Below are positions 6,989-15,776 of a stretch of DNA of 34,355 nt, piece by piece. The position numbers and the translations under genes are program-made. The stretch covers positions 1-34,355 of the forward strand of contig JAISPJ010000010.1 of NCBI GenBank assembly GCA_031274995.1. The letters are read 5' to 3'. The notes under the pieces are model-generated. The model searched no databases. It was not told the origin of the DNA and saw only the letters and a list, made by a program, of their open reading frames with translations. How positions within the stretch are numbered: position 1 is the first letter of the stretch; every line of letters begins with the position of its first letter. This stretch comes from Azoarcus sp. Its GTDB lineage: Bacteria > Pseudomonadota > Gammaproteobacteria > Burkholderiales > Rhodocyclaceae.

Positions 6989-6997
6989 ATCGGGCTT
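6907..6997 (+). repeat. near-identical sorting-tag DNA (with copies at 5187-5277 and 7586-7671)
   Basis: The codons for the PEP motif, transmembrane helix and basic end, together with the first bases after the stop (ATCGGGCTT), are almost identical here and at 5187-5277, and closely similar at 7586-7671. The identity includes silent positions, which points to recent duplication or gene conversion rather than protein-level constraint alone. Confidence 0.85.
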
Positions 6998-7055
6998 TTC
7001 CCGTACTCATGAGCAACGCCTGCTTTCTGGTTGCATTCTTCCAAGGAGTTTTCTA

Positions 7056-7667
7056 ATGCGGACACATATAAAATTGATCGTCGCGGCAGCATTTGCCACG
7101 CTTGTCGCCAGCAACGCCAATGCCGTGGCTGTTTGTTGTGTTGGTCCCGATTCCCCGGGCGGGTCGCCGAGCACGCCGTTGCTGAGTGCTTTCGATCCTG
7201 AGACAGGCAGCTACAGGTACTATTTCGAGGTCGGGGTGGACCAGCGCGTCTATGTCGATCCAGATGTAGCCACCGGCTATATCTATCAGGTCGATTCGAC
7301 CAGCCCGCTAATCACATCGGCTCAGTTCACCACCGCGCTCATTGATTCGGACGGCTATCAGATCTACGCGCTGGAAGCCAGCGGCGAGCGCGGTAACTTC
7401 CTTGGTAATGTCGCGGTTGGCGGCATGTTTACTTTCGCTTCAGCCGTGGGAGGCTTCTGGCTGGAAGGCATCGATCCCGCCAACATGCTGGACCCGCTCA
7501 ACCCACAAGCCTTCGTCGCCGGCTTCACCTTCGACAGAGCGGGCACGGTGAGCCTCACCCAGACGCCGATCACCGCCTCGAGCATCCCCGAACCCGAAAC
7601 CTGGGCCATGCTGCTGGCAGGGCTTGGCATCGTGGGTACGGTTGCGAAGCGCCGCCGTTTGGGGTGA
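7056..7667 (+). CDS. PEP-CTERM protein, short
   Basis: A 203-residue exported protein with signal peptide MRTHIKLIVAAAFATLVASNANA, an adjacent double cysteine (AVCCVGPDSPGG), a beta-rich body of about 140 residues and the tag IPEPETWAMLLAGLG with KRRRLG at the end. The ATG at 7056 is set by AAGGAG at 7043-7048. It follows the previous PEP-CTERM gene by 67 bases without an obvious promoter or terminator between them, so co-transcription is likely, and a strong terminator hairpin follows at 7694. Base composition is higher in GC than the two preceding PEP-CTERM genes, so only its tag, not its body, looks related to them. Confidence 0.9.
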   Translation: MRTHIKLIVAAAFATLVASNANAVAVCCVGPDSPGGSPSTPLLSAFDPETGSYRYYFEVGVDQRVYVDPDVATGYIYQVDSTSPLITSAQFTTALIDSDGYQIYALEASGERGNFLGNVAVGGMFTFASAVGGFWLEGIDPANMLDPLNPQAFVAGFTFDRAGTVSLTQTPITASSIPEPETWAMLLAGLGIVGTVAKRRRLG

Positions 7668-7693
7668 ATCGCGGATATTCTCCTGTGAGAAAG

Positions 7694-7728
7694 AAATGAA
7701 ACGGGGGCCGAAAGCCCCCGTTTCATTT
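7694..7728. terminator. bidirectional rho-independent terminator
   Basis: Perfect stem TGAAACGGGGGC (7697-7708) with GCCCCCGTTTCA (7714-7725), loop CGAAA, extended by AAA/TTT to 7694-7728. It lies between two convergent genes and has T-rich flanks on both strands. Confidence 0.85.
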
Positions 7729-7746
7729 TGTGGGTTTTATCCCAAT

Positions 7747-8337
7747 TTACTGGTCTGCGGATTCTTCCTGCGCTTTTTTGCCTAAATAAATCTCTTCCGC
7801 AAACTGGAAGCACAGCATCTTCAAAAGCTCTTCAGGGCGCTGGGCTGCAAGCGAATTGCGTCCCTTTACACGCAGATTTTTTTGAACGACAAGCTGGCTA
7901 CCGCTTTCCCGCGTCAGATCAAAGACCGAAACCGTCATGCTGACGCCGCTTGCGCGACCGGACAACGCTGCTATGCGATGCACCCAATTGGTAATGACCG
8001 GAACAAAAACATACCTGGCCTTCTTGGCTTTGGCGCTTTGCAAAGCCGTCGCCTGATCCTCGTATTGGTCTCCGACAGTGATAGGCGAGGCGAATTGCGC
8101 AAGCCCCCCATGCAGCGCGGAAGCCGCCTGCATGCCGGAACCTTCGTACACTTTTTTCTTATACGCGCCGTCCTGCGGCACGGCGATATAGATCGCCTGA
8201 TCGCGTTCCAGCCTTTCGTTGGGCGCGGACGCAGCATCCGGGGCGTCATTAACCTTAAACTGCGTGCCGCCCCCGCACCCGCTCATGGTGAGCGCGACAA
8301 ATACCGCAGGTAACGCCAAAATAAGCCATTTTTTCAT
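7747..8337 (-). CDS. putative lipoprotein, DUF4823-like
   Basis: A predicted outer- or inner-membrane lipoprotein of 196 residues. The signal ends in the lipobox LTMSGC with the modified cysteine at 21, followed by a glycine-rich linker. The mature part has an alternating fold with IYIAVPQDGAYKKKVYEGSG near its start, resembling DUF4823 lipoproteins; this assignment is from memory and moderate. The ATG at 8337 has GGAGGG seven bases upstream. It lies 86 bases downstream of serC on the same strand and may share its transcript. No function is known. Confidence 0.8.
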   Translation of the reverse strand: MKKWLILALPAVFVALTMSGCGGGTQFKVNDAPDAASAPNERLERDQAIYIAVPQDGAYKKKVYEGSGMQAASALHGGLAQFASPITVGDQYEDQATALQSAKAKKARYVFVPVITNWVHRIAALSGRASGVSMTVSVFDLTRESGSQLVVQKNLRVKGRNSLAAQRPEELLKMLCFQFAEEIYLGKKAQEESADQ

Positions 8338-8423
8338 ACTGATTCCCTCCAAGAGTTAGTCCGCCGCTTACTCTCATTGCCCGGCGGCATGGCGAAACGT
8401 TGTAAAGCCCGTAAGAGTCCCCC

Positions 8424-9542
8424 TCAACTCCGCCCCACCGCAAACCCCTCCATAAACCCCACCAACGCCTCAACCGCCTCCAACGATACGGCGTTGTAGA
8501 GCGAGGCGCGGATGCCGCCCACGGATTTGTGGCCTTTCAGGCCGATGAAACCCGCCGCCTCAGACTCCTTGACGAATTGCGCTTCCAGTTCCGGCGTGGG
8601 CAGATTGAAAGGGATGTTCATGACGGAGCGGCATGCGGCGTTGACCGTGTTGCGGTAGAAGCCGCCGCTTTCGTCGATGGCTTCATAGAGGCGCCGCGCT
8701 TTTTCCCGGTTGACGGCGGCGATGGCTTCCAGCCCGCCCTGCGCTTTCAGCCACTTGAATACGAGTCCGGCCATGTGGATGGCGAAGGTCGGCGGGGTGT
8801 TGAGCATGGAGCCGTTGTCGGCCTGTTTGCGGTAGCTGAGTTGCGCGGAAACGTTTTCCCCGGCGCGGTCCAGCAGGTCGTCGCGCACGATGACGAGGGT
8901 GACGCCCGATGGGCCGATGTTTTTTTGCGCGCCCGCGTAGATCAGGCCGTAACGACGAACGTCCAGCGGGCGGGAAAGGATGTTTGAACTCATGTCGGCA
9001 ACGAGGGGTACGTCCGATGCCGTCCGCGCAAGGACTTCAAAAAGGCACGCTTCGGCTTTTTCGGGCACTTCGACGCCGTGAATGGTTTCATTGGTGCAGA
9101 AGTGGGCGTAGGCGGCGTTTTTGTCGAACACAAGGCGCTCGATGTCGGGCAGGCGCGTGAACCTGCCGTCTTCTTCTCTCGTGGTGGCGACGAGCCTTGC
9201 CGCACCGAGCCGGGAGGCTTCCTTGTGCGCCTTTTTCGACCAGGAGCCGGTGACGAGGTGATCGGAGCTTTTGCCAACCGAGAGGTTCAGCGGCACTTGC
9301 GCGAATTGCAGGCTTGCCCCGCCTTGCAGAAAGAGCACCCGGTAGTTGTCGGGAACCGCCAGCAGTTCACGCACGTCGGCTTCGGCGGCTTCGATAACGC
9401 CCATGAAAGCTTTGCCGCGATGGCTCACCTCCATGATGCTCGCGCCGATGCCATGCCAATCGAGAAATTCTTCTTGGGCTTGCCGCAGTACTTCAAGCGG
9501 GAGCGCCGCCGGGCCGGCGCTGAAGTTCCAGGCGTGGGTCAC
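8424..9542 (-). CDS. serC: phosphoserine aminotransferase
   Basis: A PLP enzyme that converts 3-phosphohydroxypyruvate and glutamate to phosphoserine in serine biosynthesis, and also acts in pyridoxal phosphate synthesis. The 372-residue protein begins with the family hallmark [10 protein letters not shown] and holds the PLP lysine in [10 protein letters not shown] (Lys207) and the C-terminal [15 protein letters not shown]. Translation starts at a GTG that overlaps the gyrA stop as GTGA, so it is probably coupled to gyrA. The gyrA-serC order is common in betaproteobacteria; the usual next genes (pheA, hisC, aroA) do not follow here. Confidence 0.97.
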   Translation of the reverse strand: MTHAWNFSAGPAALPLEVLRQAQEEFLDWHGIGASIMEVSHRGKAFMGVIEAAEADVRELLAVPDNYRVLFLQGGASLQFAQVPLNLSVGKSSDHLVTGSWSKKAHKEASRLGAARLVATTREEDGRFTRLPDIERLVFDKNAAYAHFCTNETIHGVEVPEKAEACLFEVLARTASDVPLVADMSSNILSRPLDVRRYGLIYAGAQKNIGPSGVTLVIVRDDLLDRAGENVSAQLSYRKQADNGSMLNTPPTFAIHMAGLVFKWLKAQGGLEAIAAVNREKARRLYEAIDESGGFYRNTVNAACRSVMNIPFNLPTPELEAQFVKESEAAGFIGLKGHKSVGGIRASLYNAVSLEAVEALVGFMEGFAVGRS

Positions 9543-12178
9543 TCTTCGGTTGCTCCTGCGCCGCCGTCCTCCGCCGGAGGGTTTTCATCTTTCCCCGTCG
9601 TGTCCTCGTTGCCATCGACGGAAGCGGCACCAGCATCGATATCGACATCCGATTCGGCCACGATTTCGATGCTGGCAAGCGCGGAGCCTTCGTCGATGTT
9701 GATGAGGGTCACGCCCTGGGTGGATCGGCCCATTTCGCGGATGCTCTCGACACGGGTACGGATCAGCACGCCAGTGGTGGAGATAAGCATGACTTCATCT
9801 TTCGGCTCGACCAGCGCCGCGCCCACGAGCGCACCGTTACGCTCAGAAGTCTGAATGGCGATCATGCCCTTGGTCCCGCGCCCGTGGCGAGTGTATTCGG
9901 ATACCGGCGTGCGCTTGCCGTAGCCGTTTTCGGTGGCGGTGAGCACAGAATGGATTTCGTCGCGGGCCACCAGCATGGCAATGACGCGCTGACTGTCTTC
10001 CAGCGACATACCACGCACACCGCGCGCGTCGCGCCCCATCGGGCGCACGTCGGTTTCGGCAAACCGCACGGCTTTGCCTGCGTCGGAGAAAAGCATCACG
10101 TCGCAGTTGCCGTCGGTAATCGCCACGCCGATCAGGGAGTCGCCTTCATCGAGGCTGACGGCGATGATTCCGGCCTTGCGCGGGTTGGCAAAGGCCGCGA
10201 GCGCGGTTTTCTTGACCGTGCCCGCACTGGTGGCCATGAAGACGAAGTGTTCTTCGTCGAAGGTTTTGACCGGCAGCACGGCGGTAATTTTTTCGCCTTC
10301 GAGAAGCGGGAAAAGATTGACGATGGGCTTGCCGCGCGCGTTGCGCGTGCCTTCGGGCACATCGAACACCCGCAGCCAGTAGCAGCGTCCCCGGTTGGAG
10401 AAGCAAAGCATGGTGTCGTGGGTGTTGGCGACGAAGAGCCGGTCGATGAAATCCTCTTCTTTCATCGCGGTGGCCTGTTTGCCGCGCCCGCCGCGCCGCT
10501 GGGCGCGGTAATCGGCGAGTGGCTGGCGTTTGAAGTAGCCCGCGTGCGAGAGCGTCACCACCATGTCCTCGGGGGCGATAAGGTCTTCGAGGTTGATCTC
10601 GGAGGTATCGATTACGACTTCGGAGCGGCGCGGGTCATCAAACTGGTTTTTTATCGCGGTCAATTCGTCCACGATGATTCTGGTGATGCGCTCAGGACGG
10701 GCGAGGATGTCGAGCAGGTCCGTGATGAGATCGATGACTTCACGGTATTCGCTGACAATTTTGTCTCGCTCCAGCCCGGTGAGCCGTTGCAGGCGCAGTT
10801 CGAGAATCGCTTGCGCCTGCACTTCCGAGAGACGGTAGCTTTGCGCGGAAAGGCCAAATTCGGCGGGCAGATTTTCGGGACGGAAACTGTCGGCCATCGC
10901 GCGGGCAAGCATCTCTTCGACGAGCTTTGAGCGCCATGTGCGCGCCATCAGTTCGCGCCTGGCATCGGCCGGTGTCGGGGCGGCCTTGATGAGCGCGATG
11001 ATCTCATCGACATTGGACAGCGCCACGGCCAGCCCTTCGAGCACATGGCCGCGTTCGCGTGCTTTGCGCAGTTCGAACACGGTGCGCCGGGTGACGACCT
11101 CGCGCCGGTGTTCGAGAAAGCACACCAGCAACTCTTTGAGGTTGAGGAGTTTCGGCTTGCCGTCGACCAAGGCTACCATGTTCATGCCAAAGGTATCTTG
11201 CAACTGCGTGTGCTTGAAGAGTTTGTTCAGCGCCACTTCGGGCATTTCGCCGCGCTTGAGTTCGATGACCAGGCGCATGCCGGATTTGTCGGATTCGTCC
11301 TGAATGTGGGCGATGCTCTCGATGCGTTTTTCGTTGACCAACTCGGCGATTTTTTCCTGCAGGGTCTTTTTATTGACCTGATAGGGCAGTTCATCAACGA
11401 TGATCGCCTGCCTGTCACCGTTGCCGATCGGCTCGAAATGGGTGCGCGCGCGCATCGTCACCTTGCCGCGTCCGGTGCGATAGCCTTCGTGTGCGCCCGC
11501 CAGGCCGTAGATCAGCCCGCCGGTGGGAAAATCAGGGGATTTGACGATCCCGATGAGGGTATCGATACCGGTCTCCGGCTCGTCGAGCAGCTTGAGGCAG
11601 GCGTCGATGATTTCGCCAAGGTTGTGCGGGGGAATGTTGGTCGCCATGCCCACCGCGATCCCCGCCGAGCCGTTGATGAGCAGATTGGGGATACGCGCGG
11701 GAAGCACCAGCGGCTCTTTTTCCGAGCCATCGTAGTTGGGGCCGAAATCTACCGTTTCCTTGTCGATGTCGGTGAGCATTTCGTGGCCGATGCGGGCCAT
11801 GCGGATTTCGGTGTAGCGCATCGCCGCCGGGCTGTCGCCGTCGACCGACCCGAAGTTGCCTTGCCCATCGACGAGCATGTAGCGCAGGGAAAAAGTCTGC
11901 GCCATGCGAACGATGGTGTCATAGACGGCCGTGTCGCCATGCGGATGGTATTTACCGATCACGTCGCCGACGATGCGCGCGGATTTCTTGTAAGCGCGGT
12001 TCCAGTCGTTCGATAGCTCGTGCATCGCAAACAACACGCGACGGTGCACAGGTTTGAGGCCATCGCGCGCATCCGGCAGCGCCCGCCCGACGATCACGCT
12101 CATCGCGTAATCGAGATAGGCGTGGCGCATTTCCTCTTCAAGGCTGATGGGGAGGGTTTCCCTGGCGAACTGTGTCAT
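9539..12178 (-). CDS. gyrA: DNA gyrase subunit A
   Basis: Catalytic breakage-reunion subunit of the A2B2 gyrase that introduces negative supercoils. It is 879 residues. The N-terminal winged-helix domain aligns with E. coli without gaps: catalytic Tyr122 follows Arg121, and the quinolone region reads [10 protein letters not shown] with Thr83 and Asp87. Thr at 83 is normal in several genera and is not by itself evidence of resistance. The GyrA box QRRGGRGK is present, followed by the beta-pinwheel repeats. An acidic, low-complexity tail of about 35 residues rich in Asp, Glu and Gly ends the protein, as in many proteobacterial GyrA. The start is at the E. coli-like MTQFARE although no good ribosome site is visible. 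Confidence 0.98.
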   Translation of the reverse strand: MTQFARETLPISLEEEMRHAYLDYAMSVIVGRALPDARDGLKPVHRRVLFAMHELSNDWNRAYKKSARIVGDVIGKYHPHGDTAVYDTIVRMAQTFSLRYMLVDGQGNFGSVDGDSPAAMRYTEIRMARIGHEMLTDIDKETVDFGPNYDGSEKEPLVLPARIPNLLINGSAGIAVGMATNIPPHNLGEIIDACLKLLDEPETGIDTLIGIVKSPDFPTGGLIYGLAGAHEGYRTGRGKVTMRARTHFEPIGNGDRQAIIVDELPYQVNKKTLQEKIAELVNEKRIESIAHIQDESDKSGMRLVIELKRGEMPEVALNKLFKHTQLQDTFGMNMVALVDGKPKLLNLKELLVCFLEHRREVVTRRTVFELRKARERGHVLEGLAVALSNVDEIIALIKAAPTPADARRELMARTWRSKLVEEMLARAMADSFRPENLPAEFGLSAQSYRLSEVQAQAILELRLQRLTGLERDKIVSEYREVIDLITDLLDILARPERITRIIVDELTAIKNQFDDPRRSEVVIDTSEINLEDLIAPEDMVVTLSHAGYFKRQPLADYRAQRRGGRGKQATAMKEEDFIDRLFVANTHDTMLCFSNRGRCYWLRVFDVPEGTRNARGKPIVNLFPLLEGEKITAVLPVKTFDEEHFVFMATSAGTVKKTALAAFANPRKAGIIAVSLDEGDSLIGVAITDGNCDVMLFSDAGKAVRFAETDVRPMGRDARGVRGMSLEDSQRVIAMLVARDEIHSVLTATENGYGKRTPVSEYTRHGRGTKGMIAIQTSERNGALVGAALVEPKDEVMLISTTGVLIRTRVESIREMGRSTQGVTLINIDEGSALASIEIVAESDVDIDAGAASVDGNEDTTGKDENPPAEDGGAGATEE

Positions 12179-12216
12179 GCGCGGTAATAGCGGCCCAACC
12201 GCTGGCGGCGAAATGG

Positions 12217-12244
12217 ATTATTGTACCACGCGGGACAGGGTCAA
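12217..12244 (-). promoter_or_regulatory. sigma-70 promoter for gyrA-serC
   Basis: Minus strand: TTGACC (12244-12239), 16-base spacer, AATAAT (12222-12217). Transcription would begin near 12210, about 32 bases before the gyrA ATG. Confidence 0.6.
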
Positions 12245-12268
12245 ACCTCGATCCGATACTCCCGGAAG

Positions 12269-12298
12269 AACAGGGGCGAAGAATCTTTCGTCCCTGTT
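12269..12298 (-). terminator. possible terminator hairpin after prsR
   Basis: A 12-bp stem with one G-T pair (12269-12280 with 12287-12298) and a six-base loop, 13 bases past the prsR stop. The T-run expected of an intrinsic terminator is weak, so the role is uncertain. Confidence 0.4.
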
Positions 12299-12310
12299 AC
12301 GCAGGATAAT

Positions 12311-13678
12311 TCATTTGTCATTCTTCAGCCCGAACCGGCTCATGAGGTCATAGAGCGACGGGCGGCTGACACCGAGCACTTCCGCCGCACGGGCAACGTT
12401 GCCGTTGGTACGCGCCAGTACCCGCACCACGGCCTGACGTTCGGCGACTTCCCGCACCTGGCGCAGGTTCAGGTATTCGAGGGCTTCGTCGTCGTCATCG
12501 CCCGTATCCAGGCCGAGGTCTTCCGCTGTGATGCGGTTGCCATCGGCCATGATGACGGCGCGTTTGAGGCAATTTTCCAGCTCTCGCACGTTGCCCGGCC
12601 AGGAATAGGCTTCAATCGCGGCAATGGCATCTTCGCCGAGTTGAATTGCGCCGCGCCCGTTTTCTTGCGCAAACTGCCGCACAAAGTGATGAGCAAGCAG
12701 GACGGCATCACCGTCACGGTCACGCAGGGGCGGAATCGTGACGACGATCTCTGCCAGACGGTAATACAGGTCTTCGCGGAATAGCCCGGCTTGTATCTGA
12801 GCCTTGAGGTCGCGGTGGGTCGCGCAGACGACCCGCACATCCACCGGAATTTCCTGGCGTCCACCGAGACGCTCGATCACCCTTTCCTGCAGGAACCGCA
12901 GCAATTTGGCCTGAAGGGGCATCGGCAGGTCACCGATTTCGTCCAGGAAAAGCGTCCCCTTGTGCGCAGTTTCGATCTTGCCGAGCGTCTGGCGGGACGC
13001 GCCGGTGAAAGCGCCTTTCTCGTAGCCGAACAGTTCGCTTTCGAGCAGGTTTTCGGGAATCGCCGCGCAGTTGATGGCAACGAACCGTTCCGCCGCCCGT
13101 GGTGACAGTTGATGCAGGCCGCGCGCCAGCACTTCCTTGCCGGTACCGCTATCACCAAGCAAGGCCACGGTGACAGAAGCCAAGGCGACCCGCTCGATGG
13201 TACGGCAAATCTTCTGCATGTTCGCATCGCGCGTGATGAATCCCACCACCGAATCCGCCCGTGATTCTTGCAGCCTTCTGTTTTCAGCCTGCAAATCGTA
13301 AAGGCGGAAAGCGCGCTCGATGGTCAGCGTCAGCAGTTCCGGTTCGAAAGGCTTGCTGAAAAAGTCGTAAGCTCCCATGCCAACGGCACGCACCGCGTTC
13401 TCGCGGTCGTGCTGCCCGGTGAGAACGACGATCTTGGTCTCGGGAGCCAGCGCCAGGATTTCGCCCAAGAGCGCGAAACCCTCACTCACATCGTCCGGGC
13501 GCGGCGGCAACCCCAGATCCATTGTCACGACCGCAGGTTCAAAGCGGCGCATCTGCGCGACCGCGCTCTCCCGATCCTCCGCCACAATGGTCTCGAAACC
13601 ATCAAATGCCCAACGCATCTGTTTTTGCAGGGCCGGATCATCCTCGACGATCAACAGGGTTCTTTGCTTGTCAGTCAT
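12311..13678 (-). CDS. prsR: PEP-CTERM-box response regulator, sigma-54 activator PrsR
   Basis: An NtrC-class transcription factor of 455 residues. It has a receiver domain with acidic pocket EDD (12-14), phospho-acceptor Asp54 in TMDLGLPPR and Lys109; an AAA+ domain with Walker A GDSGTGKE (175-182), the sigma-54 contact loop GAFTGA (222-227) and Walker B GTLFLDEIGD (241-250); and a Fis-type helix-turn-helix at the C-terminus (GNVARAAEVLGVSRPSLYDLM). In Zoogloea and related species PrsR, with its kinase PrsK and RpoN, turns on PEP-CTERM genes and floc formation. Its start overlaps the prsK stop by 8 bases. The sigma-54 promoter at 4071-4086 is a likely local target. The GAFTGA loop is intact, so it should be able to activate RpoN. 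Confidence 0.93.
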   Translation of the reverse strand: MTDKQRTLLIVEDDPALQKQMRWAFDGFETIVAEDRESAVAQMRRFEPAVVTMDLGLPPRPDDVSEGFALLGEILALAPETKIVVLTGQHDRENAVRAVGMGAYDFFSKPFEPELLTLTIERAFRLYDLQAENRRLQESRADSVVGFITRDANMQKICRTIERVALASVTVALLGDSGTGKEVLARGLHQLSPRAAERFVAINCAAIPENLLESELFGYEKGAFTGASRQTLGKIETAHKGTLFLDEIGDLPMPLQAKLLRFLQERVIERLGGRQEIPVDVRVVCATHRDLKAQIQAGLFREDLYYRLAEIVVTIPPLRDRDGDAVLLAHHFVRQFAQENGRGAIQLGEDAIAAIEAYSWPGNVRELENCLKRAVIMADGNRITAEDLGLDTGDDDDEALEYLNLRQVREVAERQAVVRVLARTNGNVARAAEVLGVSRPSLYDLMSRFGLKNDK

Positions 13679-15776
13679 GCTCGCTACCCGATTTTTCTCC
13701 GTGTTCCGAATCCAGCCTCGTATGCAGAGGCAACTCGATGGTTACTCGCGTACCCACGCTTTTTTTGCTCTCGTAAAACACATCCCCTCCCAACTCGCGG
13801 ATGTATTGGCGGGTTTCAAAGACCCCGATTCCCATGCCGCTCGACTTGGTCGTTTGAAACGGCCGCGAAAGGTGTTCGCGGATGAAGTCCTCCGTCATGC
13901 CGCAACCAGTGTCCGTGACCACGACACGCACCCGTTCCGAAACGGAGATATCCGCTGAAATACGCACCATGCCATTCTCGGGTGTCGCCTCGATGGCATT
14001 TTGCACGATATGACCTATCACGCGCTCCAATCGTTCAGGATGAGCCAGCACCATGAGCGTATCGCAACCTGGCGGTATGTCGAGTTCTATCCCGGGACGT
14101 TGCTCTCGCTTGGCATGATGGACGCTTTCCAGATTTTTCACCAGATTGAGCACACGGGGCGGGTCGATCGAACGCTTTTCCTGCAATTGAATCATCAACC
14201 CACGCATCTTGGATTCAACATGCGCCACGGTTTCAAGCATGTCGGCCTGAAATTCAGGATTGTTTTTGTGGCGCTCGGCGTTGCGCAGCATCAGCGACAA
14301 CTGGGCCACGAGATTTTTCAGGTCGTGGACGACAAAAGCCGTCATACGGTTGAAAGACTCGAACTTGCGCGCTTCCAGCAAATCCTCGGCGGCAAGCATT
14401 CTTTCCAGATCACTGGCTGCCTGATGCTGGGCGGTCTTGAGCAGGTCGAGCACTTCCCAGTCAATTTCAAAACGTGTCCGGGGAGTCGAAAGCAGGACGA
14501 ACCCCATCAACCCTGCCCCACCGATGAGCGGAATCAGCAACCAGGCATCCGGAAAGCGCGACGCCAGCCAATCCGGCAGCACCAGGCCGGGATAATTCGC
14601 CGGATTTCGCCGATATTCTTCCAGATTGACGATCCATTCCCGTTTGCGCATGAAGCTTATCAACGAGCTATTCATCGGTTCCGTCGCTTCCGCCTGCGCG
14701 GGCAGGTTGACTTTTGCATGGACCGTGTAATCGGTGCTTTCTCCTGCGCTGCCCCGCAGCCACAGCGCGCCACAGGGACTTTCTACCAGATTGGCCAGCG
14801 CGGTGATGACCGATTGCCCGAGGTTTGATTGACCGGTCGCCGAAGACAGCGAACGGGTGAAACGCAGCCATTCGGCACGGTAATCGTAGCGGTACGGAAA
14901 TAGATGTTTGTTGATGAAAACCCGCAACCTGGCCCGTTGAGCCGAGGACGACATGAGCACCGCCAGCAGCAACAGTGCCGCGAACAGCAGCACCGTTTGC
15001 AGGGCTTGCCCCCACTCTCCGCCGAAACTGCGCACATAAAAACCGACACCGGAAACCGCGAGCAGATAAAGCCCGGACAAACCCAGCGCCGTGGAATGAA
15101 AAACCGCCGTGCGCGACAGGGACATGTGCAAGGACCAGGACGGGTTGCGTGCGCCAGAAATCGCCACCAACGGAACGATCAGGAGATGAACCGGGCCGCG
15201 CACGGCCATGATGATGGGGCTTGGCCCGAAGAGAAAAGCATCGGCAAACAGATAGAGCTCAAACATGAATACCGCGCCCAACCCCACGCACAGGGGCTTG
15301 ATCGTCCGGCGCACATCCAGGGGGACGCCGAGATAGAGTTGTTCGATCAGCACCAGCCCCAATATCGCACCAGCCAGCGAACTACCGCGAATCAGCTTGA
15401 GCGCCAACTCGTCCGGCATCAGTACCGTGGCGATGGAGAGGGTTCCGACGAGCTGTACCGCCAACACCGCAATCACGACGACCAGAAACCGTCTCCAGAC
15501 ACCACCAAGCAAAGGGCGCAGCAAAATCAGCAGAAACGCGAACCAACCCCCGACACGCAAAATATCCAGAACGGAAGACCACAGGAAGGTCATCACCGAG
15601 GGGTGTCTGGTATACCAAAGGCAACCCAGCGCCCAGGCACCGGACAAGCACACGGACAGCAACAAACAGCCGCCTATCGCCGCTCCCCGCCAAGCCGCAT
15701 ACAGATACAGCGCAAACCCGCCATAAACAAGCGTGGTCAGCGCATAACCCCAAACCGTGAAATCGGCCAGGCTCAT
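13671..15776 (-). CDS. prsK: PEP-CTERM system histidine kinase PrsK
   Basis: A membrane sensor kinase of 701 residues, the family's usual size. About eight membrane segments fill residues 1-280, followed by a GAF-like domain (about 310-450), a coiled linker, the phospho-acceptor His484 in FVVHDLKNLVAQ, and an ATPase domain with N box HIVQNAIEATPE (Asn593), G1 box VTDTGCGMTED and a glycine-rich SSGMGIGVFETRQY. It probably phosphorylates PrsR, which overlaps its end by 8 bases. Its own start overlaps the stop of the sugar-transferase gene by four bases (ATGA). What it senses is not known; the multi-pass sensor without a periplasmic loop suggests a membrane or intramembrane signal. Confidence 0.93.
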   Translation of the reverse strand: MSLADFTVWGYALTTLVYGGFALYLYAAWRGAAIGGCLLLSVCLSGAWALGCLWYTRHPSVMTFLWSSVLDILRVGGWFAFLLILLRPLLGGVWRRFLVVVIAVLAVQLVGTLSIATVLMPDELALKLIRGSSLAGAILGLVLIEQLYLGVPLDVRRTIKPLCVGLGAVFMFELYLFADAFLFGPSPIIMAVRGPVHLLIVPLVAISGARNPSWSLHMSLSRTAVFHSTALGLSGLYLLAVSGVGFYVRSFGGEWGQALQTVLLFAALLLLAVLMSSSAQRARLRVFINKHLFPYRYDYRAEWLRFTRSLSSATGQSNLGQSVITALANLVESPCGALWLRGSAGESTDYTVHAKVNLPAQAEATEPMNSSLISFMRKREWIVNLEEYRRNPANYPGLVLPDWLASRFPDAWLLIPLIGGAGLMGFVLLSTPRTRFEIDWEVLDLLKTAQHQAASDLERMLAAEDLLEARKFESFNRMTAFVVHDLKNLVAQLSLMLRNAERHKNNPEFQADMLETVAHVESKMRGLMIQLQEKRSIDPPRVLNLVKNLESVHHAKREQRPGIELDIPPGCDTLMVLAHPERLERVIGHIVQNAIEATPENGMVRISADISVSERVRVVVTDTGCGMTEDFIREHLSRPFQTTKSSGMGIGVFETRQYIRELGGDVFYESKKSVGTRVTIELPLHTRLDSEHGEKSGSEHD

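Noticed and set aside
11920-11945. Thr83 in GyrA as a quinolone resistance change
   Set aside because: Thr at this place is wild type in several genera, and Asp87 is unchanged; the strain's own baseline is needed.
9884-12016. Two open frames on the plus strand opposite gyrA
   Set aside because: They are composition-driven shadows of a highly conserved gene.
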